Shown piece after piece: positions 44,136 through 53,870 of a stretch of DNA of 64,000 nucleotides. Under the pieces are notes generated by a model that made no database searches, was not told where the DNA came from, and saw only the letters and a list, made by a program, of their open reading frames with translations. Source of the DNA: Bacteroidota bacterium (GTDB lineage: Bacteria > Bacteroidota > Bacteroidia > Chitinophagales > Chitinophagaceae); assembly GCA_018267915.1 (NCBI GenBank), contig JAFDXN010000012.1, forward strand, positions 79,706 through 143,705. Direction: 5' to 3'. The translations under genes and the position numbers were made by a program. Position 1 is the stretch's first letter. Each line of letters begins with the position of its first letter.

Positions 44136-45187
44136 AGCTCTATCTGCACGTCGCCATTCACCGGGTAGCCCACACATGTGAGCACAAGGCCATTAGCTAC
44201 ATCCTTATCCGTAAGTACCTCATTCACCGACATCCACACCTTGCCCTCTGTACAGGTCGCTACGCAACTGCCGCATCTGCCTGCCTCGCAACTATAAGGT
44301 ATCTGTATGCCCTGCTTGCGCGCTGCCTGTAAAATCGTTTCGGGATAACCACAGTTTAACTCATAAACATCCTCCCCAGCATCGATGCGCACACGACGCA
44401 CCTTCTTATCGGGTGGTTCTGCGCGCAACACCGGTAGATAGACATTGAAATTCTCCTTTTTGATCTGCTCCTGCTTAGCGCCATATTCTTCCAGGCCCAG
44501 TATCACCATCCGCATGTAGTCAAAAGGCCCGCAGGTGTAGAATAGCATCCTGTCTTTGTCAGTCCTTGCGTACTCATCCACCAACTGCGGCAGCAGGGCT
44601 TTATTAAGCCGCGCCCGGGTCAGTTTAAACGCATTGCTATAAAGAAATTCGATCCGGAGTCTGTCACCGAAGTCCGTTTGTAACTCTGTCAACTCCTGGT
44701 AGAACACTACCTCATCTTGCTCACGGTTGCTGTATACCAGCACGGCGTTTTTCCCGGTTTTAAAAAGCACTTGCTTCAGTAAAGGCATCACCGGCACTAT
44801 CCCTATCCCTGCCGCGAAAAAGAACACCTGTTCATAAGCCGCCGTTTCCTCCGGCAGCGTAAACAATCCCGCGGCACCCGTAGTATACAGTACATCTCCT
44901 TCCTTCGCATGGTCAATAAGGTATCTCGTAAACACACCGTTTTCTATCCGCTTAACGCTTATGGAAAGTGGCTCACCCACTTCAGGGTTGCTTAGAATGG
45001 AGAATGACCTGCGCGCCTCCTTGTGATGATGCTGAAAAACGAACGTAAGGAATTGCCCTGCCGTGTAGCGGACCGGCATCCCGTCCACGGGCTCTAAAAC
45101 AAAAGTTTTTACTCCTTTTGCCTCATCATGTATCGAGGCAATTCTTAAAGCTTGATATAATTGAATGTCCGGCGCATCGGGCGACAT
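44132..45187 (-). CDS. Ferredoxin-NADP(H) reductase with C-terminal 2Fe-2S ferredoxin domain (PaaK/Hmp-reductase-like)
   Basis: A 351-residue fusion protein. The FAD domain (about 1-105) has RRSFSILSNP. The NAD(P) domain (about 110-235) has FFFAAGIGIVPVMPLL and FYTCGPFDYMR. The plant-type ferredoxin domain (about 265-351) binds its cluster by CEAGRCGSC and a last Cys in LTCVGYP. Such proteins pass electrons from NAD(P)H to oxygenases (PaaE/PaaK class). No partner oxygenase lies nearby. It overlaps the stop of the membrane protein gene. Confidence 0.9.
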   Translation of the reverse strand: MSPDAPDIQLYQALRIASIHDEAKGVKTFVLEPVDGMPVRYTAGQFLTFVFQHHHKEARRSFSILSNPEVGEPLSISVKRIENGVFTRYLIDHAKEGDVLYTTGAAGLFTLPEETAAYEQVFFFAAGIGIVPVMPLLKQVLFKTGKNAVLVYSNREQDEVVFYQELTELQTDFGDRLRIEFLYSNAFKLTRARLNKALLPQLVDEYARTDKDRMLFYTCGPFDYMRMVILGLEEYGAKQEQIKKENFNVYLPVLRAEPPDKKVRRVRIDAGEDVYELNCGYPETILQAARKQGIQIPYSCEAGRCGSCVATCTEGKVWMSVNEVLTDKDVANGLVLTCVGYPVNGDVQIEL

Positions 45188-45212
45188 ACCTGCAATGTAA
45201 AGAAAAGCCTCT

Positions 45213-45953
45213 TTACTCCATCACACCTTCTTTGATCTCGTTCCACAAGGCCCGGTAGCATACGGCAGCATAACCGGTAGCAGCAAATTCTTCTATCGGC
45301 GCCCTATGCACGCCCATCTTCTCCACGTCCGACAAATTGGGTATGTAGTATTCGAAGAAACGCTTGTCTTTGTATAGCTGCCGCATCACTTCATTATGCA
45401 TATTCTTCCTTACATCTGCCATTGTGAAGAAGCACATCAGCTTGTCCAGTTCCGCTTTGTCCTGGAAGTAAGTTTTCACCAGGTCGTAGGTGCGTACCGA
45501 CAGCGTGGTTGGTATCACCGGCATCAGCACGGCATCCGAGGCGAAGAAAATATTATCTGCCAGCAGCGAAAACCCCGGCGGACAGTCTATGAACACAAAA
45601 TCATAGTCCTGGTCCAGCTCACGCAGTACATTGCGTATCTGCTTCTTCGATGCATTGTTATCCTCCAATATCAGTTCCATTTTCCTTACCGAATGGTCGG
45701 CGGGAATGATGTCGAGATTGGCGTATTCGGTTTGGCATATCGCTTCGTTCAACTGGTGCGATTGCTCTATGATCTTCTTGATGCTGACCTTCGATTTAGC
45801 TTCCGATTTGTAGTAAAAGCTTGCCGCACCCTGCGGGTCAAGGTCCCACAGTAGCGTCCTGTACCCATCCTTTGCCGCCATGTAGGCGAAGTTTACGCAC
45901 GACGCTGTTTTTCCAACACCACCTTTCAGGTTATACAAAGAAGCTATGAACAT
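45213..45953 (-). CDS. ParA/Soj-family ATPase
   Basis: A 246-residue P-loop ATPase with the deviant Walker A KGGVGKTAS (residues 10-18), DLDPQGAAS and FIDCPPGF. ParA relatives move DNA or large protein assemblies by binding DNA or membrane in an ATP-bound dimer. There is no ParB gene and no parS-like array beside it, so it is an orphan that might place a protein complex rather than the chromosome. It lies between a reductase gene and a TPR-like gene. Confidence 0.9.
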   Translation of the reverse strand: MFIASLYNLKGGVGKTASCVNFAYMAAKDGYRTLLWDLDPQGAASFYYKSEAKSKVSIKKIIEQSHQLNEAICQTEYANLDIIPADHSVRKMELILEDNNASKKQIRNVLRELDQDYDFVFIDCPPGFSLLADNIFFASDAVLMPVIPTTLSVRTYDLVKTYFQDKAELDKLMCFFTMADVRKNMHNEVMRQLYKDKRFFEYYIPNLSDVEKMGVHRAPIEEFAATGYAAVCYRALWNEIKEGVME

Positions 45954-46023
45954 ACGGTCCGGAATTAACTGCCTGGCTTGGCAGGGACACTAAAGCTAGT
46001 GATTTACAGTCTTTTTTGCAATG

Positions 46024-48123
46024 CTAATCTTCGTCCTTCGCGGCGATCTTAGCGTTCGCCCCTCCTATGCCAAAAAGCCTGTAGGCCATTTCTTTGCCCA
46101 CGCGCTCAGCATTGCGGCTGTTGTACGAGCAGGTTTGCTGCGGCACCAGGTAGTTGCCGCCCTTATCTGTCACATAGTAAGCAATGCGCCTCTTCTCACC
46201 TTCGCCCCTGAACTCTATGTGCACCGACAATGCCGGAACCGCAGCACTCGTCGTCCAGTTAATGTTACAGGCCTTCAGGCTGCTCAGCACTTTATTGTCT
46301 ATGTTACCGCTTGCGCTCAGCTGCATATTCGCTTCCAGCCCGGTGTAAGGCACCAGTTGGAGATATTCTGTACATAGGCGATAGGTCCAGTCGCTATAAG
46401 CGGCTTTGTCCTTGCGCGCCTTCGCACAGTTCGCCTCAGCCTCGTACACCCTGGCTATGAACAGTTTTTCATATTGCTGATCGATATCCGGGTTACGCAA
46501 TATACCATCCAGTAGTTTTCGCGCTTCGGTGTACTCGCCCTCTTTTATCAACAGTTTTGCCTCAAACAGTTCAAAGTACTTACGGATATATCTACGCTTA
46601 TCTGTTGCTATTTCCTTCCTGAACCGGTCCAGGAAGAACTTGGTGCTGAAGTCCTGTATCAGGTACCAGATCTCATCCCAGCTCACAGTGCTCTCTGTCG
46701 AAAAGAGTTTGTAGATCACCCGGTCACGCTCGGGGTTTTGAGCAAACTGGTTAATGATCAGGAACTGTTGCATGTACTTTTGCCCCAGCAGTTGCGACAT
46801 GCTGCCCATCACATAGGGATTGTACCACCAGTTCTTATTTTCGAACCGTTGCATCTCCCAGCGCGATTGGAGGTTCATTAATTTATCCAACTGCACACTG
46901 AAGTCATATATACTCTGACCCAATGTAGTGCCTATATGCACTTCCTTAAACTCGGCTGCTTTATTGATGTACCGTTCAGCTTCCGCTATTTGCCCATCAT
47001 AGTGCATGCAGCGGGCCAGCGCTATGTTATACCACCCAAAGCCCGGTGTGGAACCCGCTGCTGTGATCATGTCTTTCATCAACTCAATGCCTGTCTTCGG
47101 CTGGCCTTTATAAATGTCGATGATCGAAGTGTAGTATGCCCACTCCTGCAGCCTTTTGTCACCGTTGTCCTGCGCTGCAGCTATCTTATATTCTTTCTCT
47201 GCCTCCCTGAAATCGCCGCATATCGATCTGAACGTCGCATAGTTATTGTGCGGAAACAAGGGCGTGCTGCGCATCAGGTTGAAATAATGTGTAGCAGAGT
47301 CGATATTAAAGGAATAGCTGTACAATATACACTTGTAATGATACACCGATAGCCGGTCATTTTTCTCGTAGCCCGGCTGAAAAATGTGGGCATTCAGCGC
47401 CATGTCCCTGTTGATCTTCCGCATTTGTGAGTCCAGGTACTTGTTTGCCAGCTTTTCATTTTCGTCTATCGTGTTCCGGAGAAACTTATACTTATCGCTG
47501 GTATAGAACCTGTTGCGGTGCACTGTCCATCCCAGGAAGTTGTAAGCATCCAGGTAGTATTCCCGCTGTATATTCCACTTCAGTACCCTGCGCAGCAGCG
47601 CATACACTTTGTCCGGCTCTTCCATATTGCTATAGCAATGCATCAGGTACATGGCTATTATAGTATAGTCTATCTGGAACTTATAGGCTGGGAAATAGGT
47701 CATAAGGTCGGCGGTGCGGGTGCCTAGCTGCTTGCGGTAGTCCCGCTCTATCAGGCGTATAGCCTTTTCCAGGGGCACCGAAGCATTCTTATAGCCCAGG
47801 TAATCGGCGGCATGCTCATATTTATATGCCCCTTCAAAAAGCCATCCCACATAATAACTGCTGTCTATCCTGATGAATTCGCGCGATCTCGGCAACGCAT
47901 CTTCGCTCGTAGGCGATACGCCCATGCGCTTGGCATCTATCTCCCAGCGCTGCGCTTGCTTTGCCGGCGGATGCACCAGTTGTGGTTGCAGGGCCACAGG
48001 TTGCTGCTGCCCTTGCTGCGACTGCTGTGTATCCTGCGCGTAAACAGGACCCGCCAGCATGCCGATCGCTACCAGAACATTTCTAATCCTATGAAAACTA
48101 AAAGAACGCATTAGCCTCTTCAC
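46024..48123 (-). CDS. Secreted helical-repeat (TPR-like) protein of unknown role
   Basis: A 699-residue protein. The signal peptide (about 1-29, ending PVYAQ) is followed by a Gln-rich stretch, then mostly helical repeats, for example YTIIAMYLMHCYSNMEEPDK and KRLQEWAYYTSIIDIYKG. A small beta-rich end (about 615-699) has HIEFRGEGEKRRIAYYVTDK. It resembles TPR-type proteins, but I recognise no family. It is one of several minus-strand genes next to a MoxR ATPase and may be its periplasmic partner; that is inference. Confidence 0.7.
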   Translation of the reverse strand: MKRLMRSFSFHRIRNVLVAIGMLAGPVYAQDTQQSQQGQQQPVALQPQLVHPPAKQAQRWEIDAKRMGVSPTSEDALPRSREFIRIDSSYYVGWLFEGAYKYEHAADYLGYKNASVPLEKAIRLIERDYRKQLGTRTADLMTYFPAYKFQIDYTIIAMYLMHCYSNMEEPDKVYALLRRVLKWNIQREYYLDAYNFLGWTVHRNRFYTSDKYKFLRNTIDENEKLANKYLDSQMRKINRDMALNAHIFQPGYEKNDRLSVYHYKCILYSYSFNIDSATHYFNLMRSTPLFPHNNYATFRSICGDFREAEKEYKIAAAQDNGDKRLQEWAYYTSIIDIYKGQPKTGIELMKDMITAAGSTPGFGWYNIALARCMHYDGQIAEAERYINKAAEFKEVHIGTTLGQSIYDFSVQLDKLMNLQSRWEMQRFENKNWWYNPYVMGSMSQLLGQKYMQQFLIINQFAQNPERDRVIYKLFSTESTVSWDEIWYLIQDFSTKFFLDRFRKEIATDKRRYIRKYFELFEAKLLIKEGEYTEARKLLDGILRNPDIDQQYEKLFIARVYEAEANCAKARKDKAAYSDWTYRLCTEYLQLVPYTGLEANMQLSASGNIDNKVLSSLKACNINWTTSAAVPALSVHIEFRGEGEKRRIAYYVTDKGGNYLVPQQTCSYNSRNAERVGKEMAYRLFGIGGANAKIAAKDED

Positions 48124-48196
48124 AACGAAGTATCATATCAATTTAAAATCTGCCAAAATCATCTGCATTTGCCAACTTACGACTTATGACTTACGA

Positions 48197-49207
48197 CTAA
48201 TACAACTTCAGCCTCGCCAGCCTTTCAGCTTCCTTCTGCACAATGCTGTTCAGCGCCCTTTCGCGGCCGTCCTTATTGCGATACATCAGGCGGTGGTCCA
48301 GCACAGCATAGCCAATGTCTTTTACATCATCCTCTATCACAAAGGTGCGACCCTTCACCAGAGCGTACGCTCTCAGGCAACGCAGAAAGGCGATACCGCT
48401 TCGGGTCGATGCACCCAGCACGATGTCCTGGTGCTCGCGCGTGCCGCGCACTATGTTGCTTACGCCTTTTACGATCTCGTCGTGTACGTATACCTGCGTT
48501 GCCTGCTCCTGCAGTTGCAGCAGGTCCTGCATGCTCAGCACTTGCTCCATTTTCACCAGGTTCTCGGCAATGTTCACATATTCCCGGTAGATGTTCAGTT
48601 CGGTCGCTTCGTCCACATAGCCGAATATGATCTTCATAAAGAAACGATCCAGCTGCGCGGCGGGCAGCGGGTAGGTACCCTCCATTTCTATCGGGTTTTG
48701 CGTGGCTATGGTAAAGAAAAGCTTCTCCAGTTTCAGTGTGGTATCGCCCACGGTTATCTGCTGTTCGGCCATAGCTTCCAGCAGCGCGCTCTGTACTTTA
48801 GGGGAGGCCCGGTTTATTTCATCAGCCAGCAGCACATTGCAGAATAAGGGACCTTTCTTAAAGACAAACTCCTTATTCCTGTCGTCGAATATGTGCGTGC
48901 CTATCAGGTCCATCGGCAGCAGGTCGGGTGTGAACTGGATACGCTTGAATATTACATGTTCTTCACCGCGCTCGCCGCTTATGCACTGCGCTATCGTGCG
49001 CGCCAGCACCGTTTTACCCGTACCCGGGTTATCCTCCATTAGTATATGTCCGCCTGCCAGCATGCAGGTGATCACCAGTTCTATCTTGTCCTTCTTACCT
49101 CTTATTACTTTCTCTACCTGGTTTATTAAGCCCTGTATTGCTGCCGCAGCGTCCTGTGTGTTGGGCGCGCCACCGCTATACTGCTCCTCTGCGAAGTTTT
49201 CCGTCAT
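48197..49207 (-). CDS. MoxR-family AAA+ ATPase
   Basis: A 336-residue AAA+ ATPase with Walker A DNPGTGKT (residues 59-66), Walker B in NVLLADEINRASPKVQSALLEAM, sensor 1 in FFTIATQNPIEMEGTYPLP and a C-terminal helical lid. MoxR proteins act as chaperones for VWA-domain and other membrane proteins, and in Bacteroidota usually lie beside bat genes. Here the bat pair is 12 kb away and the neighbour is the TPR-like gene. Confidence 0.93.
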   Translation of the reverse strand: MTENFAEEQYSGGAPNTQDAAAAIQGLINQVEKVIRGKKDKIELVITCMLAGGHILMEDNPGTGKTVLARTIAQCISGERGEEHVIFKRIQFTPDLLPMDLIGTHIFDDRNKEFVFKKGPLFCNVLLADEINRASPKVQSALLEAMAEQQITVGDTTLKLEKLFFTIATQNPIEMEGTYPLPAAQLDRFFMKIIFGYVDEATELNIYREYVNIAENLVKMEQVLSMQDLLQLQEQATQVYVHDEIVKGVSNIVRGTREHQDIVLGASTRSGIAFLRCLRAYALVKGRTFVIEDDVKDIGYAVLDHRLMYRNKDGRERALNSIVQKEAERLARLKLY

Positions 49208-49316
49208 TGAATATAAACTTTATACAATTTTAATGATTTCTGAAATGGCAAGGTTTAGGCGGCTTATAATTTTTTGTGAAAGTAGCAGTTTGAACACTCC
49301 ACAAGCTAAAGATGAA

Positions 49317-49357
49317 AAAAACGGCTGAATTCATAAGTCCTTTCTCCGGCCGTTTTT
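49317..49357 (-). terminator. Rho-independent terminator after the porX-DUF1648 genes
   Basis: A 9-base stem (AAAAACGGC / GCCGTTTTT) with a 23-base loop, followed on the minus strand by more T residues, lies 8 bases after the stop of the DUF1648 gene. Confidence 0.7.
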
Positions 49358-49364
49358 AGACAAT

Positions 49365-49880
49365 TCAGTATCCGGCGCTTTTCCCATGCCCCGGGCGCAT
49401 ACGCCTCAGGTTCACGATGTAATACACCAATGGCGTCAGCAGGAAGAGCGCCTCCCATATCGTTGCATACCATCCCGGCCTTCCCAGTTCCTTATAAGAT
49501 AGTCTTACGGTTTCACCCATCTCTATCGTGCAGGCCACCAGCACCAGCATCTTCACAAGCTCCAGTATACGCCACATCTGCCTGTACTGCCGCTCCGCGC
49601 TCGGCGGTATCGCATGTCCTCTCGTCACCTTGTTAAGCATACTGATCCCCAGGTAAACGAGTATGCCTATCGAAGGCAGCACAAAGAAATAGGCTTTACT
49701 TGCGTAGTTATGCCCGTCGCCTCCTGTCCCTATGTGCAGTGGTATCGTCGTAGGCAGCAGGTCATAGCCCAGGTTGCAGCCGATAAAGAGGAGGAACACA
49801 AGTAATATGCCCGTGCGCTCCATCAGCTTCTCGATGCGGCCCGGTTGTATCCATACTTCTTGTCGTTGCTCGTCCGGCAT
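49365..49880 (-). CDS. DUF1648-like membrane protein
   Basis: A 171-residue protein with four membrane helices (about 24-42, 64-82, 103-125, 137-158). The first loop reads LLPTTIPLHIGTGGDGHNYASKA, like the LP..IP.H.N..G....W.SK loop of DUF1648. The role is unknown. It follows porX after 13 bases in the same direction, so it may belong to the T9SS regulatory unit. Confidence 0.65.
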   Translation of the reverse strand: MPDEQRQEVWIQPGRIEKLMERTGILLVFLLFIGCNLGYDLLPTTIPLHIGTGGDGHNYASKAYFFVLPSIGILVYLGISMLNKVTRGHAIPPSAERQYRQMWRILELVKMLVLVACTIEMGETVRLSYKELGRPGWYATIWEALFLLTPLVYYIVNLRRMRPGHGKSAGY

Positions 49881-49893
49881 ACATTTTCAACTT

Positions 49894-51453
49894 TTATCCC
49901 TTGCTCTGCAGTCTTATCACCGGCACTATCATTTCCTCCAGCGATATGCCGCCGTGCTGAAATGTGTTCCGATAGTAATTTACGTAATGATTATAATTAT
50001 TCGGGTAACACAGGAACACATCTTCCTTGGCAAATATGAAGGTTGAGCTCACGTTCGGCCTGGGCAATCCTGCTTCTTTCGGGTCGCGGAAGGCCAGTAC
50101 ATCTCTTTCTTCATATTGCAGGTTGCGGCCGTGTTTGTAGCGCAGGTTGGTGGTTGTGTGCCGGTCGCCCACGCACTTGCTCGGCTGCTTCACGCGCACT
50201 GTACCATGGTCGGTGGTAATGAATACCTGTATATCCTTATCGGCTATCTTTTTTAGCGCGCCGTATAGCGGCGAGTGTTCAAACCAGCTCACCGTCAGCG
50301 AGCGGTAAGATACCTCATCGCCCGCCAGTTCCTTAAGCACTTCCATTTCCGTGCGCGCATGCGACAGCATATCCACGAAGTTGTACACTATCACCGTCAG
50401 GTCATTGTTCAGGCAGTTGTGTATGTTGTCTTCCATACTCTTGCCGTCTTCGTTGTTCGTTATCTTCATGTACTGCGCCTTCAGTCCGTCCAGCTTCAGA
50501 TCCTTCAGCTGACCGCGCAAAAATGTTTCTTCGAAAAGATTTTTGCCCCCCTCATCATCATCGTTCTTCCACTCGTTGGGATACCTCTTTTCAATGTCGA
50601 TCGGCAGCATACCGGCAAACAGTGCATTGCGCGCATACTGTGTTGCAGTAGGCAATATGCTGTAGAACATATCTTCTTCCACCACCCTGAACGAGTCCGT
50701 AACGATCGGCTGCAACACCTTCCATTGGTCAAAGCGCAGGTTGTCTATCACTACCAGGAAGGTCGGCTTCCCTTTCTCAAGATGGGGTGCTATTTTTTCC
50801 CTGAACAGTTGATGCGATAGCAATGGCGCAGTTACAGGGTCTTTTATCCATTTCGCATAATTCTTCGATACGTATTTGCTAAACTCCGTATTGGCCTCTG
50901 ATTTTTGCGATTGCAACACTTCCATCATTTCAGAGCTGTCGCTGCGGGCCATTTCCAGTTCCCAGTACACCAGCTTCTTATATAGTTCCTTCCACTCCTC
51001 GTGGTCGGGGTTCGAGCTCAGGGCCATGAACAGGTTACGAAACTCCTGTTGGTAGGCGGTCGTCGTTTTTTCCGATACCAGCCGCCTGGTGTCCATTATC
51101 TTCTTCAGCGACAGCAGCACCTGGTTAGGGTTCACCGGCTTTATCAGGTAGTCGGTTATCTGCGAGCCTATCGCTTCTTCCATTATATATTCTGCCTCAT
51201 TCTTCGTAACCATCACCACAGGCACCTGCGGATGGCTTTCTTTTATCTTGGCCAGCGTTTCCAGCCCGGTCATGCCCGGCATGCTCTCGTCCAGCAGCAC
51301 CACGTCCATATTCTTCTCCTTCAGCAGCTCCAGTGCATCATAGCCATTTGTCAGGGGCGTCACTTCGTAGCCCTTGTTTTTCAAAAACAGTATCTGCGAT
51401 TTCAGCGAATCTATTTCATCATCTACCCAAAGTATATCACCTTGTGTGCTCAT
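49894..51453 (-). CDS. porX: T9SS regulator PorX (response regulator + PglZ/alkaline-phosphatase domain)
   Basis: A 519-residue protein with a CheY-like receiver domain (residues 6-125; acidic DD at 11-12, phospho-acceptor D55 in VVLLDESMPG, Lys in YLIKPVNP). A helical linker and a PglZ-type phosphodiesterase domain follow (about 220-519, with FLVVIDNLRFDQWK and FITTDHGTVRVK holding metal ligands). The arrangement and length match PorX, the partner of PorY and SigP in control of type IX secretion. An AAGGAG lies before the start. The four sorting-domain proteins in this window are its likely beneficiaries. Confidence 0.93.
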   Translation of the reverse strand: MSTQGDILWVDDEIDSLKSQILFLKNKGYEVTPLTNGYDALELLKEKNMDVVLLDESMPGMTGLETLAKIKESHPQVPVVMVTKNEAEYIMEEAIGSQITDYLIKPVNPNQVLLSLKKIMDTRRLVSEKTTTAYQQEFRNLFMALSSNPDHEEWKELYKKLVYWELEMARSDSSEMMEVLQSQKSEANTEFSKYVSKNYAKWIKDPVTAPLLSHQLFREKIAPHLEKGKPTFLVVIDNLRFDQWKVLQPIVTDSFRVVEEDMFYSILPTATQYARNALFAGMLPIDIEKRYPNEWKNDDDEGGKNLFEETFLRGQLKDLKLDGLKAQYMKITNNEDGKSMEDNIHNCLNNDLTVIVYNFVDMLSHARTEMEVLKELAGDEVSYRSLTVSWFEHSPLYGALKKIADKDIQVFITTDHGTVRVKQPSKCVGDRHTTTNLRYKHGRNLQYEERDVLAFRDPKEAGLPRPNVSSTFIFAKEDVFLCYPNNYNHYVNYYRNTFQHGGISLEEMIVPVIRLQSKG

Positions 51454-51681
51454 ATTTGTCTCCTTGTTTTGTTTTACAACTTACGTTAATTTGATCGATT
51501 CCTCACTATATCCCCGTCGCCCCCCATTCTATTTAACGCAAGTTTCGCATCTGTAGTTTCCTATTGTTAACTATTACCGAAAAATATTTGTCAAAAGGGC
51601 ATTTCTCCTTTTTGTCCAAAGCTTTGTACTTTCTACTTTTGACTATCTGCTAAATACTAATTACTAACTACCATAATAATT

Positions 51682-52137
51682 ATGCCCCCGGTTTCCATTC
51701 GTCCCGCACAGATCACAGACTGCCCTCGTATGCTCGAGTTGGTTCAGGAACTGGCCACCTACGAGCGAGCGCCCAACGAGGTTACCATAGAAATTGAGCA
51801 TTTCATGGAAAGCGGCTTTGGCCCCAACCCCGTCTATTGGGCCATCGTGGCCGAGGCTGAGGGACAGGTTATCGGCTTTGCCCTCTATTACGTTCGCTTC
51901 TCCACCTGGAAGGGCCGGAAAATGTACCTCGAAGACATCCTCGTTACCGAAGCATGGCGCGGCAAAGGCGTTGGCAGCCTGCTTATGGATGAACTGATAA
52001 CGATCGCCCGCGAAAAGGGCTTCAAAGGCATCACCTGGCAGGTGCTCGACTGGAACGAACCTGCCATCAACTTTTACAAGCGCTACGCAGCCAAATTTGA
52101 TAGGGAATGGCTGAATGTAACTATTGATACGCCATAA
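51682..52137 (+). CDS. GNAT N-acetyltransferase (diamine/SSAT-like)
   Basis: A 151-residue GNAT enzyme. SIRPAQITDCPRMLELVQELATYERAPNEV at the start, FALYYVRFSTWKGRKMYLEDILV, the acetyl-CoA loop RGKGVGSLL and LDWNEPAINFYKRYAAKF are typical of spermidine/spermine and thialysine acetyltransferases. The substrate is likely a diamine or lysine analogue. It lies alone, before the T9SS cargo genes. Confidence 0.9.
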   Translation: MPPVSIRPAQITDCPRMLELVQELATYERAPNEVTIEIEHFMESGFGPNPVYWAIVAEAEGQVIGFALYYVRFSTWKGRKMYLEDILVTEAWRGKGVGSLLMDELITIAREKGFKGITWQVLDWNEPAINFYKRYAAKFDREWLNVTIDTP

Positions 52138-52221
52138 GATGACATTTTTGTGTTCCGGGACTTCCCCCCATCTCGTGATGTAATTCGTATATTTGTTTGG
52201 TCATTAATAAACCTTCCCCGG

Positions 52222-53868
52222 ATGAATATTCCCAAACTCCTTGTCCTGCTTATAGCGCTATTATTATGCTTAAATACAGAAGGGCAAACTATTCCCCAAT
52301 GGCAATGGGCAACAATTGCTAAAGATTCCTCTGACTGCCACATATTTGATATCGCTACAGATGCCGAGGGGAATGTGTATGTAACAGGTTCATTTAAAGA
52401 CACATTGATGTTTCCGGCAGACACACTGGCAAGCAGGGGCAATTCAGACATTTTCTGGGCCAAGTACAGTCCTGCGGGCCAATTCCTCTGGGCCGGGAGC
52501 GCAGGAGGTAGTGACGCAGACCAGGGCACAGGAATAGCAATTGATGGCAGCGGGAACGTTTACGTCAGCAGTACATTCTACGATACTATATCCTTTGGCA
52601 ACGATACTTTTATTGCCAGGGGGCTGTCCGACCTTGCTCTTTGCAAATATGACAAGAACGGCACAAAAATATGGGCGCACACCTGGGGTAGTGTTTACCC
52701 TGACGAAAGCAGCAAGTTGTGCATTGACAAGAACAACAACATATTTTACATTGGTGTCTTTGCTGACGATGGCGCCTCACCACCCTCGTACGGAAGCATA
52801 ACATTCGGCAACTTTACCTTCACCAGCAACGGCGGGGGTGACATATTTCTCGTTAAGCTCGACAGTAATGCAGTACCTCTTTGGGCTACCCACGCAGGCG
52901 GCAAGTTCGGCGACGGACCAAGCGACGTTGCGGTAGACAGTTTGGGCTACATTTATTTGACCGGCTATTTCGATGCGCCTTGGGCCGATTTCGTTAACAA
53001 ACGGGTCTATTCGAAGAATGGTCCGTTCAACGACATGTTCATAGCACAATATGACAGCACCGGCTACCCGCTATGGGTAAGAGGTGCAGGCGGCGATTAT
53101 CCCACTGCAGGTGCAGGGCTGGCTGTCGATGCCATGGGCAATAGCTACATAGCCGGGGCGGGGGCAGTAGCTTCCCCTATAAAATTTGACAATAATATAG
53201 TACTGAATGATGCCAGGTCCTTCATTGTCAAATACAGTTTTACCGGCGATCTGTTTTGGGCACACAAAGTCTACATATCAAGCAACGGCTATAATTCGGA
53301 TATCACAATAGATAACGAAAACAATATTTACACCACCGGCTTTTTTAGCCCCACAATGGTATTCGGTGGTGATACCATAAACGTTCCCGGCAGCGATATC
53401 TTCGTCAATAAATACAATAACAATGGTGATCCTATCTGGACCAGGGAACCGCAGGGCATTGGTGCCACGCGGGGTGCAGCCATTACCCTCGATAAAGATC
53501 ATAATGTGCTCGTTGGTGGCACGGATGGTGCGACCGAAAATTTCGACGCCTATAATGTGTCGCCTGATGTTACAAGTATTCTTATCGCAAGGCTGGCTGG
53601 CACTACGGGGCTACAGGACATAAATGCTTCATCGGCAAATGTCCTTGTTTACCCTATTCCCGCTGCCAACCTCGTTCACATCCGGGCGAATAGCGATTAT
53701 AACGACTTGCAGTTATGCGACATCTTAGGCCATGTGATTTATCAACAGCCCCTAAGTCGAAGTGAAACGCTTGTCGATGTCAATATGCTGACTAATGGCG
53801 TTTATTATCTGCAACTTTCGGGTAAAAAAAGCAGGATAACCAGGAAAATCACTGTTTGCCATTATTAG
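52222..53868 (+). CDS. SBBP-repeat beta-propeller protein with T9SS sorting domain
   Basis: A 548-residue secreted protein. The signal peptide (MNIPKLLVLLIALLLCLNTEGQ) is followed by about seven SBBP repeats with the core D..GNVYVTGSF...F, as in ATDAEGNVYVTGSFKDTLMF. A T9SS type A domain closes it (VLVYPIPAANLVHIRANSDY...GVYYLQLSGKK). The start at 52222 puts the signal peptide first; the frame runs on to 52150. It is a close paralogue of the next gene, so the two may be a duplication. The ligand is unknown. Confidence 0.87.
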   Translation: MNIPKLLVLLIALLLCLNTEGQTIPQWQWATIAKDSSDCHIFDIATDAEGNVYVTGSFKDTLMFPADTLASRGNSDIFWAKYSPAGQFLWAGSAGGSDADQGTGIAIDGSGNVYVSSTFYDTISFGNDTFIARGLSDLALCKYDKNGTKIWAHTWGSVYPDESSKLCIDKNNNIFYIGVFADDGASPPSYGSITFGNFTFTSNGGGDIFLVKLDSNAVPLWATHAGGKFGDGPSDVAVDSLGYIYLTGYFDAPWADFVNKRVYSKNGPFNDMFIAQYDSTGYPLWVRGAGGDYPTAGAGLAVDAMGNSYIAGAGAVASPIKFDNNIVLNDARSFIVKYSFTGDLFWAHKVYISSNGYNSDITIDNENNIYTTGFFSPTMVFGGDTINVPGSDIFVNKYNNNGDPIWTREPQGIGATRGAAITLDKDHNVLVGGTDGATENFDAYNVSPDVTSILIARLAGTTGLQDINASSANVLVYPIPAANLVHIRANSDYNDLQLCDILGHVIYQQPLSRSETLVDVNMLTNGVYYLQLSGKKSRITRKITVCHY

Positions 53869-53870
53869 AA

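Noticed and set aside
45213..45953. Chromosome partition locus or replication origin at the ParA gene
   Set aside because: No parB, no parS-like palindromes and no DnaA-box cluster are visible beside it.
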